From Archivesica marissinica (taxonomy: Eukaryota; Mollusca; Bivalvia; Venerida; Vesicomyidae), in contig CM026401.1 of NCBI GenBank assembly GCA_014843695.1, positions 48,000,405 through 48,064,404 of the forward strand: DNA of 64,000 nt. The letters run 5' to 3'. Positions 21,349 through 33,482 of the stretch are shown piece after piece. A program made the position numbers and the translations under genes. The stretch's first letter is position 1. The number at the start of each line of letters is the position of its first letter. The notes beneath the pieces are model-generated. The model saw only the letters and a list, made by a program, of their open reading frames with translations, ran no database searches and was not told the origin of the DNA.

Positions 21349-24300
21349 TCATTTGCCAGTTTCTATGAACATTGGCCAGTTTCTATGAACATTTGCCAGT
21401 TTCTATGAACATTGGCCAGTTTCTATGAACATTGGCCAGTTTCTATGAACATTGGCCAGTTTCTATGAACATTGGCCAGTTTCTATGAACATTGGCCAGT
21501 TTCTATGCACATTGGCCAGTTTCTATGAACATTGGCCAGTTTCTACACATTGGCCAGTTTCTATGAACATTGGCCAGTTTCTATGAACATTGGCCAGTTT
21601 CTATGAACATTGGCCAGTTTCTATGAACATTGGCCAGTTTCTATGAACATTGGCCAGTTTCTATGAACATTGGCCAGTTTCTATGAACATTGGCCAGTTT
21701 CTATGAACATTGGCCAGTTTCTATGAACATTGGCCAGTTTCTATGAACATTGGCCAGTTTCTATGAACATTGGCCAGTTTCTATGAACATTGGCCAGTTT
21801 CTATGAACATTGGCCAGTTTCTATGAACATTGGCCAGTTTCTATGAACATTGGCCAGTTTCTATGAACATTGGCCAGTTTCTATGACATTGGCCAGTTTC
21901 TATGAACATTGGCCAGTTTCTATGAACATTGGCCAGTTTCTATGAACATTGGCCAGTTTCTATGAACATTGGCCAGTTTCTAAACATTGGCCAGTTTCTA
22001 TGAACATTGGCCAGTTTCTATGAACATTGGCCAGTTTCTATGAACATTGGCCAGTTTCTACACATTGGCCAGTTTCTATGAACATTTGCCAGTTTCTATG
22101 AACATTGGCCAGTTTCTATGAACATTGGCCAGTTTCTAAACATTGGCCAGTTTCTATGAACATTGGCCAGTTTCTATGAACATTGGCCAGTTTCTATGAA
22201 CATTGGCCAGTTTCTATGAACATTGGCCAGTTTCTATGAACATTGGCCAGTTTCTATGAACATTGGCCAGTTTCTATGAACATTGGCCAGTTTCTAAACA
22301 TTGGCCAGTTTCTATGAACATTTGCCAGTTTCTATGAACATTGGCCAGTTTCTATGAACATTGGCCAGTTTCTACACATTGGCCAGTTTCTATGAACATT
22401 GGCCAGTTTCTATGAACATTGGCCAGTTTCTATGAACATTGGCCAGTTTCTATGAACATTGGCCAGTTTCTATGAACATTGGCCAGTTTCTATGAACATT
22501 GGCCAGTTTCTATGAACATTGGCCAGTTTCTATGAACATTGGCCAGTTTCTACACATTGGCCAGTTTCTATGAACATTGGCCAGTTTCTATGAACATTGG
22601 CCAGTTTCTATGAACATTGGCCAGTTTCTACACATTGGCCAGTTTCTATGAACATTGGCCAGTTTCTATGAACATTGGCCAGTTTCTATGAACATTGGCC
22701 AGTTTCTATGAACATTTGCCAGTTTCTATGAACATTGGCCAGTTTCTATGAACATTGGCCAGTTTCTATGAACATTGGCCAGTTTCTATGAACATTGGCC
22801 AGTTTCTATGAACATTTGCCAGTTTCTATGAACATTTGCCAGTTTCTATGAACATTGGCCAGTTTCTATGAACATTGGCCAGTTTCTATGAACATTGGCC
22901 AGTTTCTATGAACATTGGCCAGTTTCTATGAACATTTGCCAGTTTCTATGAACATTGGCCAGTTTCTATGAACATTGGCCAGTTTCTATGAACATTGGCC
23001 AGTTTCTATGAACATTGGCCAGTTTCTATGAACATTGGCCAGTTTCTATGAACATTGGCCAGTTTCTATGAACATTGGCCAGTTTCTATGAACATTGGCC
23101 AGTTTCTATGAACATTGGCCAGTTTCTATGAACATTGGCCAGTTTCTATGAACATTGGCCAGTTTCTATGAACATTGGCCAGTTTCTATGAACATTGGCC
23201 AGTTTCTATGAACATTGGCCAGTTTCTATGAACATTGGCCAGTTTCTATGAACATTGGCCAGTTTCTATGAACATTGGCCAGTTCTATGAACATTGCCAG
23301 TTTCTATGAACATTGGCCAGTTTTACATTGGCCAGTTTCTATGAACATTGGCCTTTCTATGAACATTGGCAGTTTCTATGAACATTGGCCAGTTTCTATG
23401 AACATTGGCCAGTTTCTATGAACATTGGCCAGTTTCTATGAACATTGCCAGTTTCTATGAACATTGGCCAGTTTCTATGAACATTGGCCAGTTTCTATGA
23501 ACATTGGCCAGTTTCTATGAACATTGGCCAGTTTCTATGAACATTGGCCAGTTTCTAAACATTGGCCAGTTTCTATGAACATTGGCCAGTTTCTATGAAC
23601 ATTGGCCAGTTTCTATGAACATTGGCCAGTTTCTATGAACATTGGCCAGTTTCTACACATTGGCCAGTTTCTATGAACATTGGCCAGTTTCTATGAACAT
23701 TGGCCAGTTTCTATGAACATTGGCCAGTTTCTATGAACATTGGCCAGTTTCTATGAACATTGGCCAGTTTCTATGAACATTGGCCAGTTTCTATGAACAT
23801 TGGCCAGTTTCTATGAACATTGGCCAGTTTCTATGAACATTGGCCAGTTTCTATGAACATTGGCCAGTTTCTATGAACATTGGCCAGTTTCTATGAACAT
23901 TGGCCAGTTTCTATGAACATTGGCCAGTTTCTATGAACATTGGCCAGTTTCTATGAACATTGGCCAGTTTCTATGAACATTGGCCAGTTTCTATGAACAT
24001 TGGCCAGTTTCTATGAACATTGGCCAGTTTCTATGAACATTGGCCAGTTTCTATGAACATTGGCCAGTTTCTATGAACATTGGCCAGTTTCTATGAACAT
24101 TGGCCAGTTTCTATGAACATTGGCCAGTTTCTATGAACATTGGCCAGTTTCTATGAACATTGGCCAGTTTCTATGAACATTGGCCAGTTTCTATGAACAT
24201 TGGCCAGTTTCTATGAACATTGGCCAGTTTCTATGAACATTGGCCAGTTTCTATGAACATTGGCCAGTTTCTATGAACATTGGCCAGTTTCTATGAACAT

Positions 24301-25393
24301 TGGCCAGTTTCTATGAACATTGGCCAGTTTCTACACATTGGCCAGTTTCTATGAACATTGGCCAGTTTCTATGAACATTGGCCAGTTTCTATGAACATTG
24401 GCCAGTTTCTAAACATTGGCCAGTTTCTATGAACATTGGCCAGTTTCTATGAACATTGGCCAGTTTCTATGAACATTGGCCAGTTTCTAAACATTGGCCA
24501 GTTTCTATGAACATTGGCCAGTTTCTATGAACATTGGCCAGTTTCTATGAACATTGGCCAGTTTCTAAACATTGGCCAGTTTCTATGAACATTTGCCAGT
24601 TTCTATGAACATTGGCCAGTTTCTATGAACATTGGCCAGTTTCTAAACATTGGCCAGTTTCTATGAACATTTGCCAGTTTCTATGAACATTGGCCAGTTT
24701 CTATGAACATTGGCCAGTTTCTATGAACATTGGCCAGTTTCTATGAACATTGGCCAGTTTCTATGAACATTGGCCAGTTTCTATGAACATTGGCCAGTTT
24801 CTATGAACATTGGCCAGTTTCTATGAACATTGGCCAGTTTCTAAACATTGGCCAGTTTCTATGAACATTGGCCAGTTTCTAAACATTGGCCAGTTTCTAT
24901 GAACATTGGCCAGTTTCTATGAACATTGGCCAGTTTCTATGAACATTGGCCAGTTTCTATGAACATTGGTCAGTTTCTATGAACATTGGCCAGTTTCTAT
25001 GAACATTGGCCAGTTTCTATGAACATTGGCCAGTTTCTATGAACATTGGCCAGTTTCTATGAACATTGGCCAGTTTCTATGAACATTGGCCAGTTTCTAT
25101 GAACATTGGCCAGTTTCTATGAACATTGGCCAGTTTCTATGAACATTGGCCAGTTTCTATGAACATTGGCCAGTTTCTATGAACATTGGCCAGTTTCTAT
25201 GAACATTGGCCAGTTTCTATGAACATTGGCCAGTTTCTATGAACATTGGCCAGTTTCTATGAACATTGGCCAGTTTCTATGAACATTGGCCAGTTTCTAT
25301 GAACATTGGCCAGTTTCTAAACATTGGCCAGTTTCTATGAACATTGGCCAGTTTCTATGAACATTGGCCAGTTTCTATGAACATTGGCCAGTT
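21349..25393. repeat. 20-bp minisatellite array (4.0 kb, about 200 units)
   Basis: The unit is AACATTGGCCAGTTTCTATG and is highly homogeneous. Recurrent variants are a TTTGCC substitution and shortened 16-bp units that lack TGAA (TTCTAAACATTGG, TTCTACACATTGG). Because 20 is not a multiple of three, frames are soon closed. Disturbed units cluster at 23280-23370. Confidence 0.99.
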
Positions 25394-25434
25394 TATTTGT
25401 TGGATGATAAACTTTTTTTCTTTTTTAAATTTTT

Positions 25435-25650
25435 TAAATTTATTTTACAACCAACGATTGCGAAGCAAGTTCTAACAACTTATATTAATCACTCTCGTTG
25501 GCGCGGATGAAAGCGTATATGTGGTCATTCGTGTGGGAGGAAACCGGAGTACACGGAGAAAACCCACCTGTCCGATCTGGCGATCACCGTACCATCTCAC
25601 ATACTTTCCGGTCCGAGGATCGAACCTGGGTTGCATTGGTGAGAAGCGAG
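25435..25650 (-). mobile_element. SINE family B, minus strand, head truncated
   Basis: The tail and centre match other copies. It breaks off in the tRNA head after TTGGTGAGAAGCGAG. It begins just beyond the end of the 20-bp array. Confidence 0.75.
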
Positions 25651-25789
25651 GATGAGAAACTAATAATGCATGCTATATCCAAAACACTGTCCAATTCCAG
25701 AAACATTCATGCCCGGTGTATAATACTTATACATGATTTTAGAAAACATTTACACGTCCCTACAGATTGTCCACTTGAGCTACGGACAG

Positions 25790-25882
25790 TTTACCTAACA
25801 ACACATTTCCTGGGCAGTCTCCATCGGCTAATCAGCACTTGGTGTCCCAACCCCCGTAAGAAACTGTTATACTTATACATGA
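25790..25882 (-). mobile_element. SINE family D fragment, minus strand
   Basis: TTTCCTGGGCAGTCTCCA and CTTGGTGTCCCAACCCCCGT are the reverse of the family D body (GCCTGCCCAGGAAAGG, GGTTGGTGCACCCAAG). Confidence 0.55.
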
Positions 25883-26027
25883 CCTCGATTTAAAGTCCCA
25901 TCTAAATTACTAAAAGATATGTTACTATCAGGGTCAGACGGGTGGGGGGAGGGGGTCGAACCTACGAAGTCGAACCTGCGATGTCGACCTGTGATCCCTG
26001 GATTCGCAGTCCAGCGTGTTAACAACT
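25882..26027 (-). mobile_element. SINE family A fragment, minus strand, head duplicated
   Basis: The start of the body and the tRNA head are present. The B-box segment is repeated in diverged form (GTCGAACCTACGAAGTCGAA, then CCTGCGATGTCGACC). It follows a family D fragment without a gap, so the two are probably nested or fused. Confidence 0.6.
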
Positions 26028-26175
26028 AACCCTCGAATCAGGAGCATGAGGTATCGAGAGCGATTACACAAACGATGAAAACATTTATCAAGCTAACAAT
26101 GAAGAAAAAATAAATTTGCATATACGAGTTTTAAGAAATCCAGAGAAAATTGTAGCATAGTACTCGTTTACTTAA

Positions 26176-26709
26176 AGCGACACTACATCGCAAAACGCCA
26201 AAAACAATGCATTTGTTCACGTATAAATGCATTGCTACTACACATTATTCCGAATACATTCGAACACAAATATTGAATCAATAAACAGTGTGTTTGTGGT
26301 CTACAAACTTTCAAAAGTGAATGTAGGATTTCATATACCGGTCATTCACGCTCCTGAATTTAATATTTCTGTGTCATTGTAGTCAATACTAAACGCTTGA
26401 TACTGTCGCTTAGAGATAATAAATTTAACTAAGATTAGTCTATAAATAAATATGCATAGGCACAAATGTGAGATATAACGGTAAATATGTACCATACATC
26501 TCGTTATTCGGGATGCACAGGTTGTATTACGCATGTATGTCGATCCCGTTTACATTATTTTGTTATGTCAACAAACCACGTATACGACGCTTGTTTATTT
26601 GTTGAAATACTCAGTTTTTGAGGTAAATATTTGGGGGAAAAACAATTATACAATATAATAGGAAATTACATTCTGTATTAATTTGCGTTTTCACCGATAT
26701 AGTGTCGCT
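26176..26709 (-). mobile_element. TTAA-flanked MITE, copy 1
   Basis: The 534-bp element begins AGCGACACTACATCG and ends TATAGTGTCGCT, and TTAA lies immediately outside each end. It is in reverse orientation to the copies at 41062 and 49153, with shared internal blocks such as TAACGGTAAATATGTACCAT and ATTATTTTGTTATGTCAACA. There is no coding frame. A TTAA target points to a piggyBac-like mobiliser, though the ends do not start with the usual CCC. Confidence 0.8.
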
Positions 26710-26713
26710 TTAA

Positions 26714-27439
26714 TATAACTGACAAATACCATTTAATTTATGTGTAATTCAAACTCATTAAATTAACCCAGGAAACAGTGATATCATCGTAGTATACAGT
26801 GAATACATTACCAATAGACTAAACTATGATTTACGAGAAGCGTATAACATACTAACTAGTATCTCTTTAACCTTAAATTGTCTGATTATTGTATAAGGAA
26901 GATTTAACCCATGCCATCGATCTATACTATCAGTTCAAATGACACACGAGTCAGTGTCACGGCAATATTGATAACACGCAGATAAAGGAGTCAAACAGGG
27001 TGGTCCACTGACTCGGTATTCATACTGTTCATAATAGCGGAATAATGACCAACGGTAGGGTTTTAAAAAAACTGACACGAAGAGTATAATAAAATTTGTA
27101 AAATACTATAAACTCTACAGCACATCCTTATTATGTAGTAGACATATGTGATAGACACTATTTTGACACTTGAAAGGAATTAAAGTTTGCGTAAATAAGA
27201 ACTTACGTGATGTTATCAGACGATTTCGACAGATAGTAGACCATCTTTTGGCGAACTTGACTAAAGTATTCCGTGCCTAACCAATTTGAACTTAATGACT
27301 TCCATATAAATAACGTTCTCTTTTCTGCAAAACAATGACTTTGCATATTTCGTGACAATATGACAGAGTCAATATAGTGCCGAGTGACTATTACCGTTAT
27401 GACGCACAGGATGTAAACGCAACTTAATGTTTACAAAAT
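26714..27439. other. Unassigned AT-rich spacer
   Basis: No open frame of note and no repeat copy was identified. Confidence 0.35.
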
Positions 27440-27592
27440 ACGGTGGTCGCCAGATCGGACAGGTGGGTTTTCTCCGGGCTTTCCGGTTTCCTCCCACGCG
27501 AATGACCACATTTCCGCTTTCATCCGCGTCAACGAAAGTTATTAATATAAGTTGTTAAAACTTACTTCGCAATCGTAAAATAAATAAAGTTA
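27440..27592 (+). mobile_element. SINE family B, 3' half only
   Basis: It begins inside the body at CGGTGGTCGCCAGATCGG and runs to the tail TTCGCAATCGTAAAATAAA. Loss of the 5' part is usual in target-primed insertion. Confidence 0.8.
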
Positions 27593-28085
27593 AGAAATAA
27601 GTATGCAGTCCCATCACAAATGCATCCTACTCGAGTGTTTTTTGTTTGTTTGTTCTCTGTTCATTTCAAAGAAATATAACACAAAAAAGAAAGTATTTAA
27701 GATGAAAACGTTCGAATCAGTGAAGTCACACGACTTGATCCAGGGTTCACATCATTTATCAAGGCTATACTATAGTTTATATACACAATACTCGTTTTAC
27801 ATGTGAGCACCAGGTTCGATCCCCCGTCTGACCATAATAATATTAAGATGGGACTTTAAATCATTTAGAATCTACGTATTATATCTATAGCCGGACATTT
27901 GTAATTTAAGACTAAGGGAAGTAACTCGAACATGTAAACAAGTGCTGCTTCCGAGAGTTCTGTTTCTTGGTTGTGAACTGTTCCATCTGTTTTTCTTATA
28001 AAATCAAAGGGAAAGGAATTTTGAATCATTTCCTACAGATCCCACAATGTTTTGTTAGTTGTTTCTTGTTAAATACTTGTTAAAT
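27593..28085. other. Spacer with a SINE-A fragment
   Basis: 27807-27861 holds the B-box portion and early body of SINE-A (AGGTTCGATCCCCCGTCTGA). The rest is unassigned. Confidence 0.45.
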
Positions 28086-28330
28086 GGCTGTCCGATTAGT
28101 GCAGTGGTTAGCGCGCTCGCTTCTCACAAATGCGACCGGGTTCGATCCTCGGACAGGGAAGTATGTGAGATGGTACGATGGTCGCCAGATCGGACAGGTG
28201 GATTTTCTCCGGGTACTCCGGTTTCCTCCCACACGAATGACCACATTTACGCTTTCATCTGAGCCAACGAGAGTGATTAATATAAGTTGTGAAAACTTGC
28301 TTCGCAATCGTTGTAAAATAAATAAAGTAT
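28086..28330 (+). mobile_element. SINE family B, full-length
   Basis: The head, centre and tail are complete. An A-rich stretch and a second partial tail (28361-28422, GAGTGATTAATATAAGTT) follow, showing a tandem tail fragment. Confidence 0.85.
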
Positions 28331-28499
28331 AAAAAAAAAAAACAACAACAAAAACAGAAAGAGAGTGATTAATATAAGTTGTTAGAACTTTAGAATCGTT
28401 GTAAAATAAAGAGAGTTTAAAGTTAGAAAATCAAAACGATGGCGTTCTCACCCTGTTCACATGATACTCTGAATTAAATGATATATCTATATATACATA

Positions 28500-28987
28500 T
28501 ACAGCACCACGTCATTACCCTCACTGTGTAGGATATTCGAATAATGAACAACGGTCGCGTCATGGGCGCGGCTGACTGTTTTAGGAAATCCCTACTTTCA
28601 TTTTGAGACGCTATTCAGGCCCGTAGCCACACTGAGGAGCACAGAGGCAGTTGCCTCGATTGAACTTTCCAGAGCAAAAATATCCCTTTGCTGTATACAA
28701 TGTTGACTGCTACGCAGAGAGCTGAAAGGTCAGTACATAATTATACGTCTAAACTCATTCAATCAGAAAACGCAGGGAATCGCTTCTATACCCCCAACAA
28801 TGTTATGGGGCAACATGGCACCGGACCCCCTATATTGCCTCGGTTGAAATTTGCCTCTAGCTACGGTACTTGACAGCACACGTCATTACACTCACTGTAT
28901 AACATATTCGAATAACAAACAACGATCGCTTCATGGGCGTGGCTGACTTCTGTTTTAGGAAATCCCTACTTTCACTTAGACGCTATT
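28500..28987. repeat. 115-bp direct repeats flanking element H
   Basis: 28501-28614 and 28873-28987 are about 85-90% alike by eye (CACGTCATTACCCTCACTGT, then GTTTTAGGAAATCCCTACTT, then GACGCTATT). Element H lies exactly between them. Confidence 0.75.
28616..28868 (-). mobile_element. Element H (MITE-like)
   Basis: The ends are CAGGCCCGTAGCCACAC and its imperfect reverse TCTAGCTACGGTA. The interior in reverse sense matches 42022-42279, for example CTGCGTTTTCTGATT and ATGAGTTTAGACGTATAATT. A hAT-like origin is possible given the CAG end but is unproven. Confidence 0.55.
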
Positions 28988-29104
28988 TATCGAAAAGCAG
29001 ACAATTCCACACACCTATTCGCTATTCTATTTATGTTTGGCTTGTTGCCATATTTTGCCACTTTTAGTGATGTATCTATCATCTATAATTCAATACTATT
29101 GATT

Positions 29105-29310
29105 GATCCTCGCTTCGTAACCAAGAAGCAAGTGACGTACCGGTACCCTCCTCGAAGTCTTACAAGTGAGAAAGCTATCCAACTGGCTTGATATAGGTCG
29201 ATGGTTCTACCAGGGTGCATGAAATACTGGTCGGAGGGGCACCCTGTGGTTTTCCCTTCCTCCACCAATAATGACTGGATAGCTAAACCTCAAAACCAAA
29301 GCAAAAACAA
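29105..29310 (+). mobile_element. SINE-like unit N
   Basis: Contains AAGCTATCCAACTGGCTTGA, TGGTTCTACCAGGGTGC and an A-rich end AAAACCAAAGCAAAAACAAAC split by single bases. The AAGCTATCCA(A/G)CTGGC block recurs in reverse at 37142-37375, where a tRNA-like B box is visible. Confidence 0.5.
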
Positions 29311-29516
29311 ACGTGTATCCGTGCATTTACGAACTACTAAGCTTCAAATAGACAAGACACCTGGACAGACGGACACTGCATTGCTCTGTAAATGTGACAT
29401 ACTTTATATTTGGAAGCACAGCCTTTCCGAAATAACTGAATTATTAGAGCAAAACTGTAGGATAGTTACCAAGTTGGGTGCATGTCAGTGTGCACTTACG
29501 ACAGTATAGATTAATC

Positions 29517-29600
29517 GCTCTCGTCACCGCGAGTATAATGGAATATATCGCCTCGAGGGAGAGAGAAGAGACGCCGTGGATCTAAGTGTGTTGTCTAAGA
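29517..29600 (+). mobile_element. SINE family C-like fragment
   Basis: AATCGCTCTCGTCACCGCG and GCCTCGAGGGAGAGAGAAG echo family C segments but in a jumbled order. It is probably a decayed fragment. Confidence 0.35.
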
Positions 29601-29685
29601 ATACAGCCATCGTGAATCTATCATTTTGTAATGAGGACAATGTGCGTTAGACGCAAATTATAAATACGTGACCCTTCTGACACAG

Positions 29686-29829
29686 AAATACTGTACGTGA
29701 GTGAGGGACCTGGGTTGTTTATTAGAAATAATGTACGTGAGTGAGGGACCTGGGTTGTTTATTAGAAATACTGTACGTGAGTGAGGGACCTGGGTTGTTT
29801 ATTAGAAATACTGTACGTGAGTGAGGGAT
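29686..29829. repeat. 40-bp tandem repeat, about 3.6 units
   Basis: The unit contains GTACGTGAGTGAGGGACC and TGGGTTGTTTATTAG. Confidence 0.95.
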
Positions 29830-29874
29830 ATGTTTGGCCAAGTGGTTACGGTTGTTTATTACAGCAACAGTAAA

Positions 29875-31070
29875 CAAGTATATGCAGTAAATCAATGCAG
29901 ACATGATTACGGAGGACCTCTATGCAGTAAATCAATGCAGACATGATTGTGGAGGACTTATATACAGTCAATCAATGCAGACATTATTACGGAGGACTTC
30001 TATGCAGTAAATCAATGCAGACATGATTGCGGAGGACTTCTATGCAGTAAATCAATGCAGACATGATTGTGGAGGACTTATATACAGTCAATCAATGCAG
30101 ACATTATTACGGAGGACTTCTATGCAGTAAATCAATGCAGATATGATTGCGGAGGACTTCCATGTAGTAAATCAATGCAGACATGATTACGGAGGACTTC
30201 TATGTAGTAAATCAATGCAGACATGATTACGGAGGACTTCTATGTAGTAAATCAATGCAGACATGATTACGGAGGACTTCTATGTAGTAAATCAATGCAT
30301 ACATGATTACGGAGGACTTCTATGTAGTAAATCAATGCAGACATGATTACGGAGGACTTCTATGTAGTAAATCAATGCATACATGATTACGGAGGACTTC
30401 TATGTAGTAAATCAATGCATACATGATTACGGAGGACTTCTATGTAGTAAATCAATGCATACATGATTACGGAGGACTTCTATGCAGTAAATCAATGCAG
30501 ACATGATTACGGAGGACTTCTATGCAGTAAATCAATGCAGACATGATTGCGGAGGACTTCTGTGCAGTAAATCAATGCAGACATGATTACGGAGGACTTC
30601 TATGTAGTAAATCAATGCAGACAACAATATGTAGTAAATCAATGCAACATGATTACGGAGGACTTCTATGTAGTAAATCAATGCAGACATGATTACGGAG
30701 GACTTCTATGCAGTAAATCAATGCAGACATGATTACGGAGGACTTCTATGCAGTAAATCAATGCAGACATGATTGCGGAGGACTTCTGTGCAGTAAATCA
30801 ATGCAGACATGATTACGGAGGACTTCTATGTAGTAAATCAATGCAGACATGATTACGGAGGACTTCTATGTAGTAAATCAATGCAGACATGATTGCGGAG
30901 GACTTCTACTATACATTGCGGAGGACTTATGTGCATTGGGAGGACACATATACATTGCGGATGCATTATATGCATCGCGGAGGACTTCTGTGCATTGCGG
31001 ATGACTTCTAATGCATTACGGAGGACTTCGATGCATTGCGGAGGACTTCGATGCATTGCGGAGGATTTCT
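29875..31070. repeat. 40-bp minisatellite array with a 20-bp derivative
   Basis: The unit is built of CTATGCAGTAAATCAATGCA and GACATGATTACGGAGGACTT. From about 30905 it changes to shorter units of the form GCATTGCGGAGGACTTCGAT (20 bp), which seem to be a deleted version of the same unit. Confidence 0.97.
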
Positions 31071-31242
31071 GTGGGTATATTGTTTAAGCAGCATGCCATA
31101 CGTAGATTCGCGCATTAACCATACTCCTTAATAGCTTCCCTAGAGACGGGGGCATTAAGTCAAGAACATTATATGTGTCAATAACTGGAACCGGATGTGA
31201 TGTCATTCGTTGTTTTATATGCTGTAAATAACCATCTAGTTG

Positions 31243-31490
31243 TTGTCCAATTAGCGCAGTGGTTAGCGCGCTCGTTTCTCACCAATGCAACCCGGGTTCG
31301 ATCCTCGGACCGGGAAGTATGTAAGATGGTAAGGTGGTCGCCAGATCGGACAGGTGGGTTTTCTCCGAGTACTCCGGTTTTCTCACATACGAATGACCAC
31401 ATATACGCTTTCATCCGCGCTAACGAGAGCGATTAATATAAGTTGTTAGAACTTGCTTCGCAATCGTTGTGAAATAAATCAAGTTTAAAC
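31243..31490 (+). mobile_element. SINE family B with 12-bp target duplication
   Basis: A full-length copy lies between AACCATCTAGTT at 31230-31241 and the same 12 bp at 31499-31510. This confirms insertion by retroposition. Confidence 0.92.
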
Positions 31491-31510
31491 TTAATTTAAA
31501 CCATCTAGTT

Positions 31511-31942
31511 CATAAAGCATTAAAATAACTTCTCCTACCATTGCAAAAAAATAAAATCTTATTCCATACAGGACGCCGCATTCCCGTGCGGCGCAAACAA
31601 CATTATTTTGATATGTCTTTCAACCGTTGGCCTAGATGGTCATGCTAGCGTTAATAGTCTTGACACATTCTTGAATGCAGATTAATTACACTAAACTATC
31701 ATAACATATCCGCCAGATGTTGCAGACTAAACCACGAATAAGATTCAGCCTGAATTTATTATAAACTTTATTTATTTTAATAACGTGCCGTCACATCACG
31801 ACGACTAGGCTAGCGAACGTACAGAAGTTTCCAATGTTTGGGTAAACGTTGGTTCACGTTCATGGTAGTCTTCCCATCGTAGGTGGCTTATTCGTTTGTA
31901 ACGTTACACAGTTGTTGGCGGACATGTTCTTTTGAATATGTA
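31511..31942. other. Unassigned spacer
   Basis: Nothing recognised. Confidence 0.35.
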
Positions 31943-32118
31943 CAGTCAAACCTGTGTTAGTGGTCACCTCCATTAAGCAGCCAACCTGTATTAAGCAGCC
32001 AGTTTCCAGATTCCCAATCGGTTGTTTTATTATATATTTGACCTCTATTAAGCAGCCACCTGTGCTAAGCAGCCACTTTCTCCGACTCCCTTGGTTGGCT
32101 GCTTAAGACATGTTTGAA
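31943..32118. mobile_element. Pogo/Tigger-like MITE, copy 2
   Basis: It matches 4811-4980 along its whole length, beginning TACAGTCAAACCTGTG and ending GCTTAAGACATGTTTGA. The right end has decayed slightly. Confidence 0.6.
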
Positions 32119-32160
32119 TGAATAATACATTTGTTTCTTTCCAATGTTTGAAAAAAGGTT

Positions 32161-32411
32161 AGGCTGTCCGATTAGCGCTGTGGTTAGCGCGCTCGCTTCT
32201 CACCAATGCAACCGGGGTTCGATCCTCGGACCGGGAAGTATGTGAGATGGTACGGTGGCCGCCAGATCGGACAGGCAGGTTTTCTCCGGGTACTCCGGTT
32301 TCCTCCCACACGAATGACCACATATACGCGTTCATTCTCGCCAACGAGAGTGATTAATATAAGTTGTCAGAACTTGCTCCGCAATCGTTGTGAAATAAAT
32401 AAAATTTAAAC
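32161..32411 (+). mobile_element. SINE family B, full-length
   Basis: Complete head to tail, with the B box GGTTCGATCCTCGGACCGG and the tail TTCCGCAATCG variant (GCTCCGCAATCGTTGTGAA). TTTGAAAA occurs just outside both ends and may be a short target duplication. Confidence 0.85.
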
Positions 32412-32597
32412 TTTGAAAAGCAATGTTGTGAAACAGATAGAGATATATTGCTGTATCCATAGAGGGTGATTTAATTAGTTCCAAACTTACCCCCATTAAG
32501 GCCCTCTTAAAACACTGTAGCATCAATGTACATGGACACCAATTGTAACTTTGACGAATTAAATAACACGAGTCAAGTGACCGATTGATCAGTTGTA

Positions 32598-32812
32598 AAA
32601 CACTGTAACCTATCATCACTGATGGTCTCGGGTTCGAGTCCCGCTCAGACCGTGTATTTTTTATATGAAGTTGTTGGCAGTTTCCTACGGAGATTGGTGC
32701 ACCAAGTACTGGTTAACCGTTGGAGCCTGCCCAGGAAAGGTGTTGTTAGGCAAACTGACCGTCGCTCAAATGGGCAACCGGTAGCGACGTTAAATAAACG
32801 TCCTAAAAAAAG
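32598..32812 (+). mobile_element. SINE family D
   Basis: It starts within the head (ACTGTAACCTATCATCACTG, B box GGTTCGAGTCC) and runs through TTGGCAGTTTCCTACGGAGA and CCTGCCCAGGAAAGGTG. The tail CAACCGGTAGCGACG is followed by TTAAATAAACGTCC. It is the best copy for the family D tail. Confidence 0.8.
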
Positions 32813-32860
32813 TTACCGTTGTATATCTTTTCTGAATGCATTCAACAAAACAAATAAAGT

Positions 32861-33104
32861 GGAAGCCGTGATTGTGCCGTGGTAGCGCGAACGGCCCAGA
32901 GTTGGCGCACAGCTGTAGCCGTTACGATAGTGCCATTCGGCAAGGCATTTAAATTCCACATTCCCTCTTCTCTCTCCCTCGTGGCGATATATTCCATCAG
33001 GAATGAGCTCTCTCTCTCTCTCTCTCTCTCTCGATTTATAATATAAGTCGTAATAACTTGTTTCGAAATGGAGCTAAAATAAATTTGTATAAACTATAAA
33101 CTAA
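32861..33104 (+). mobile_element. SINE family C with an internal (CT)n expansion
   Basis: It is full-length from GGAAGCCGTGATTGTGCCG to ATAAATTTGTATAAACTA. A (CT)n run at 33008-33033 replaces the usual CTCGAGAGTG junction. Confidence 0.8.
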
Positions 33105-33193
33105 ATAAATCTTAGCCTTCAAATTGAAGAGATTGTGCATCATATTGACTGGAATTGGGGTTTCGTGCACGTTTGTTTGTAATACATGCATAT

Positions 33194-33482
33194 GTGTGTG
33201 TTTTACGTTTATTTATCGTCGCTACCGGTTGCCCATATGAGCGACGCCTCCTGAAGATATTAGTCATTTTAGATTTTGGAGGATAGTGCATGATACAGAC
33301 AGAGACCCATTCCAGGATCTCCTCTGGTTCGTTTACGTGCACGGTGTAAAGCACCGACACGAGATCTCGGTTTAACGTCCCATCTGAAAGACTGTTAATT
33401 TTATTAGGGTCAGACGGGGGATCGAACCTGCGATCCCTGTATTACCAGTCCAGCGTGTTACCACTGGACTAAAGATCCGTCT
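33194..33482 (-). mobile_element. SINE family A, full-length minus strand
   Basis: The tail, body and complete tRNA head (ending AAGATCCGTCT) are present. Confidence 0.85.

Noticed and set aside
28059..28332. Small frames recurring at SINE-B copies (RLAQWLARSLLTNAT and similar)
   Set aside because: The same peptide appears wherever a SINE-B tRNA head occurs, so it is a translation of the SINE.
29875..31070. CRISPR-like repeat array
   Set aside because: The 40-bp units are contiguous, with no unique spacers; the same holds for every other array here.
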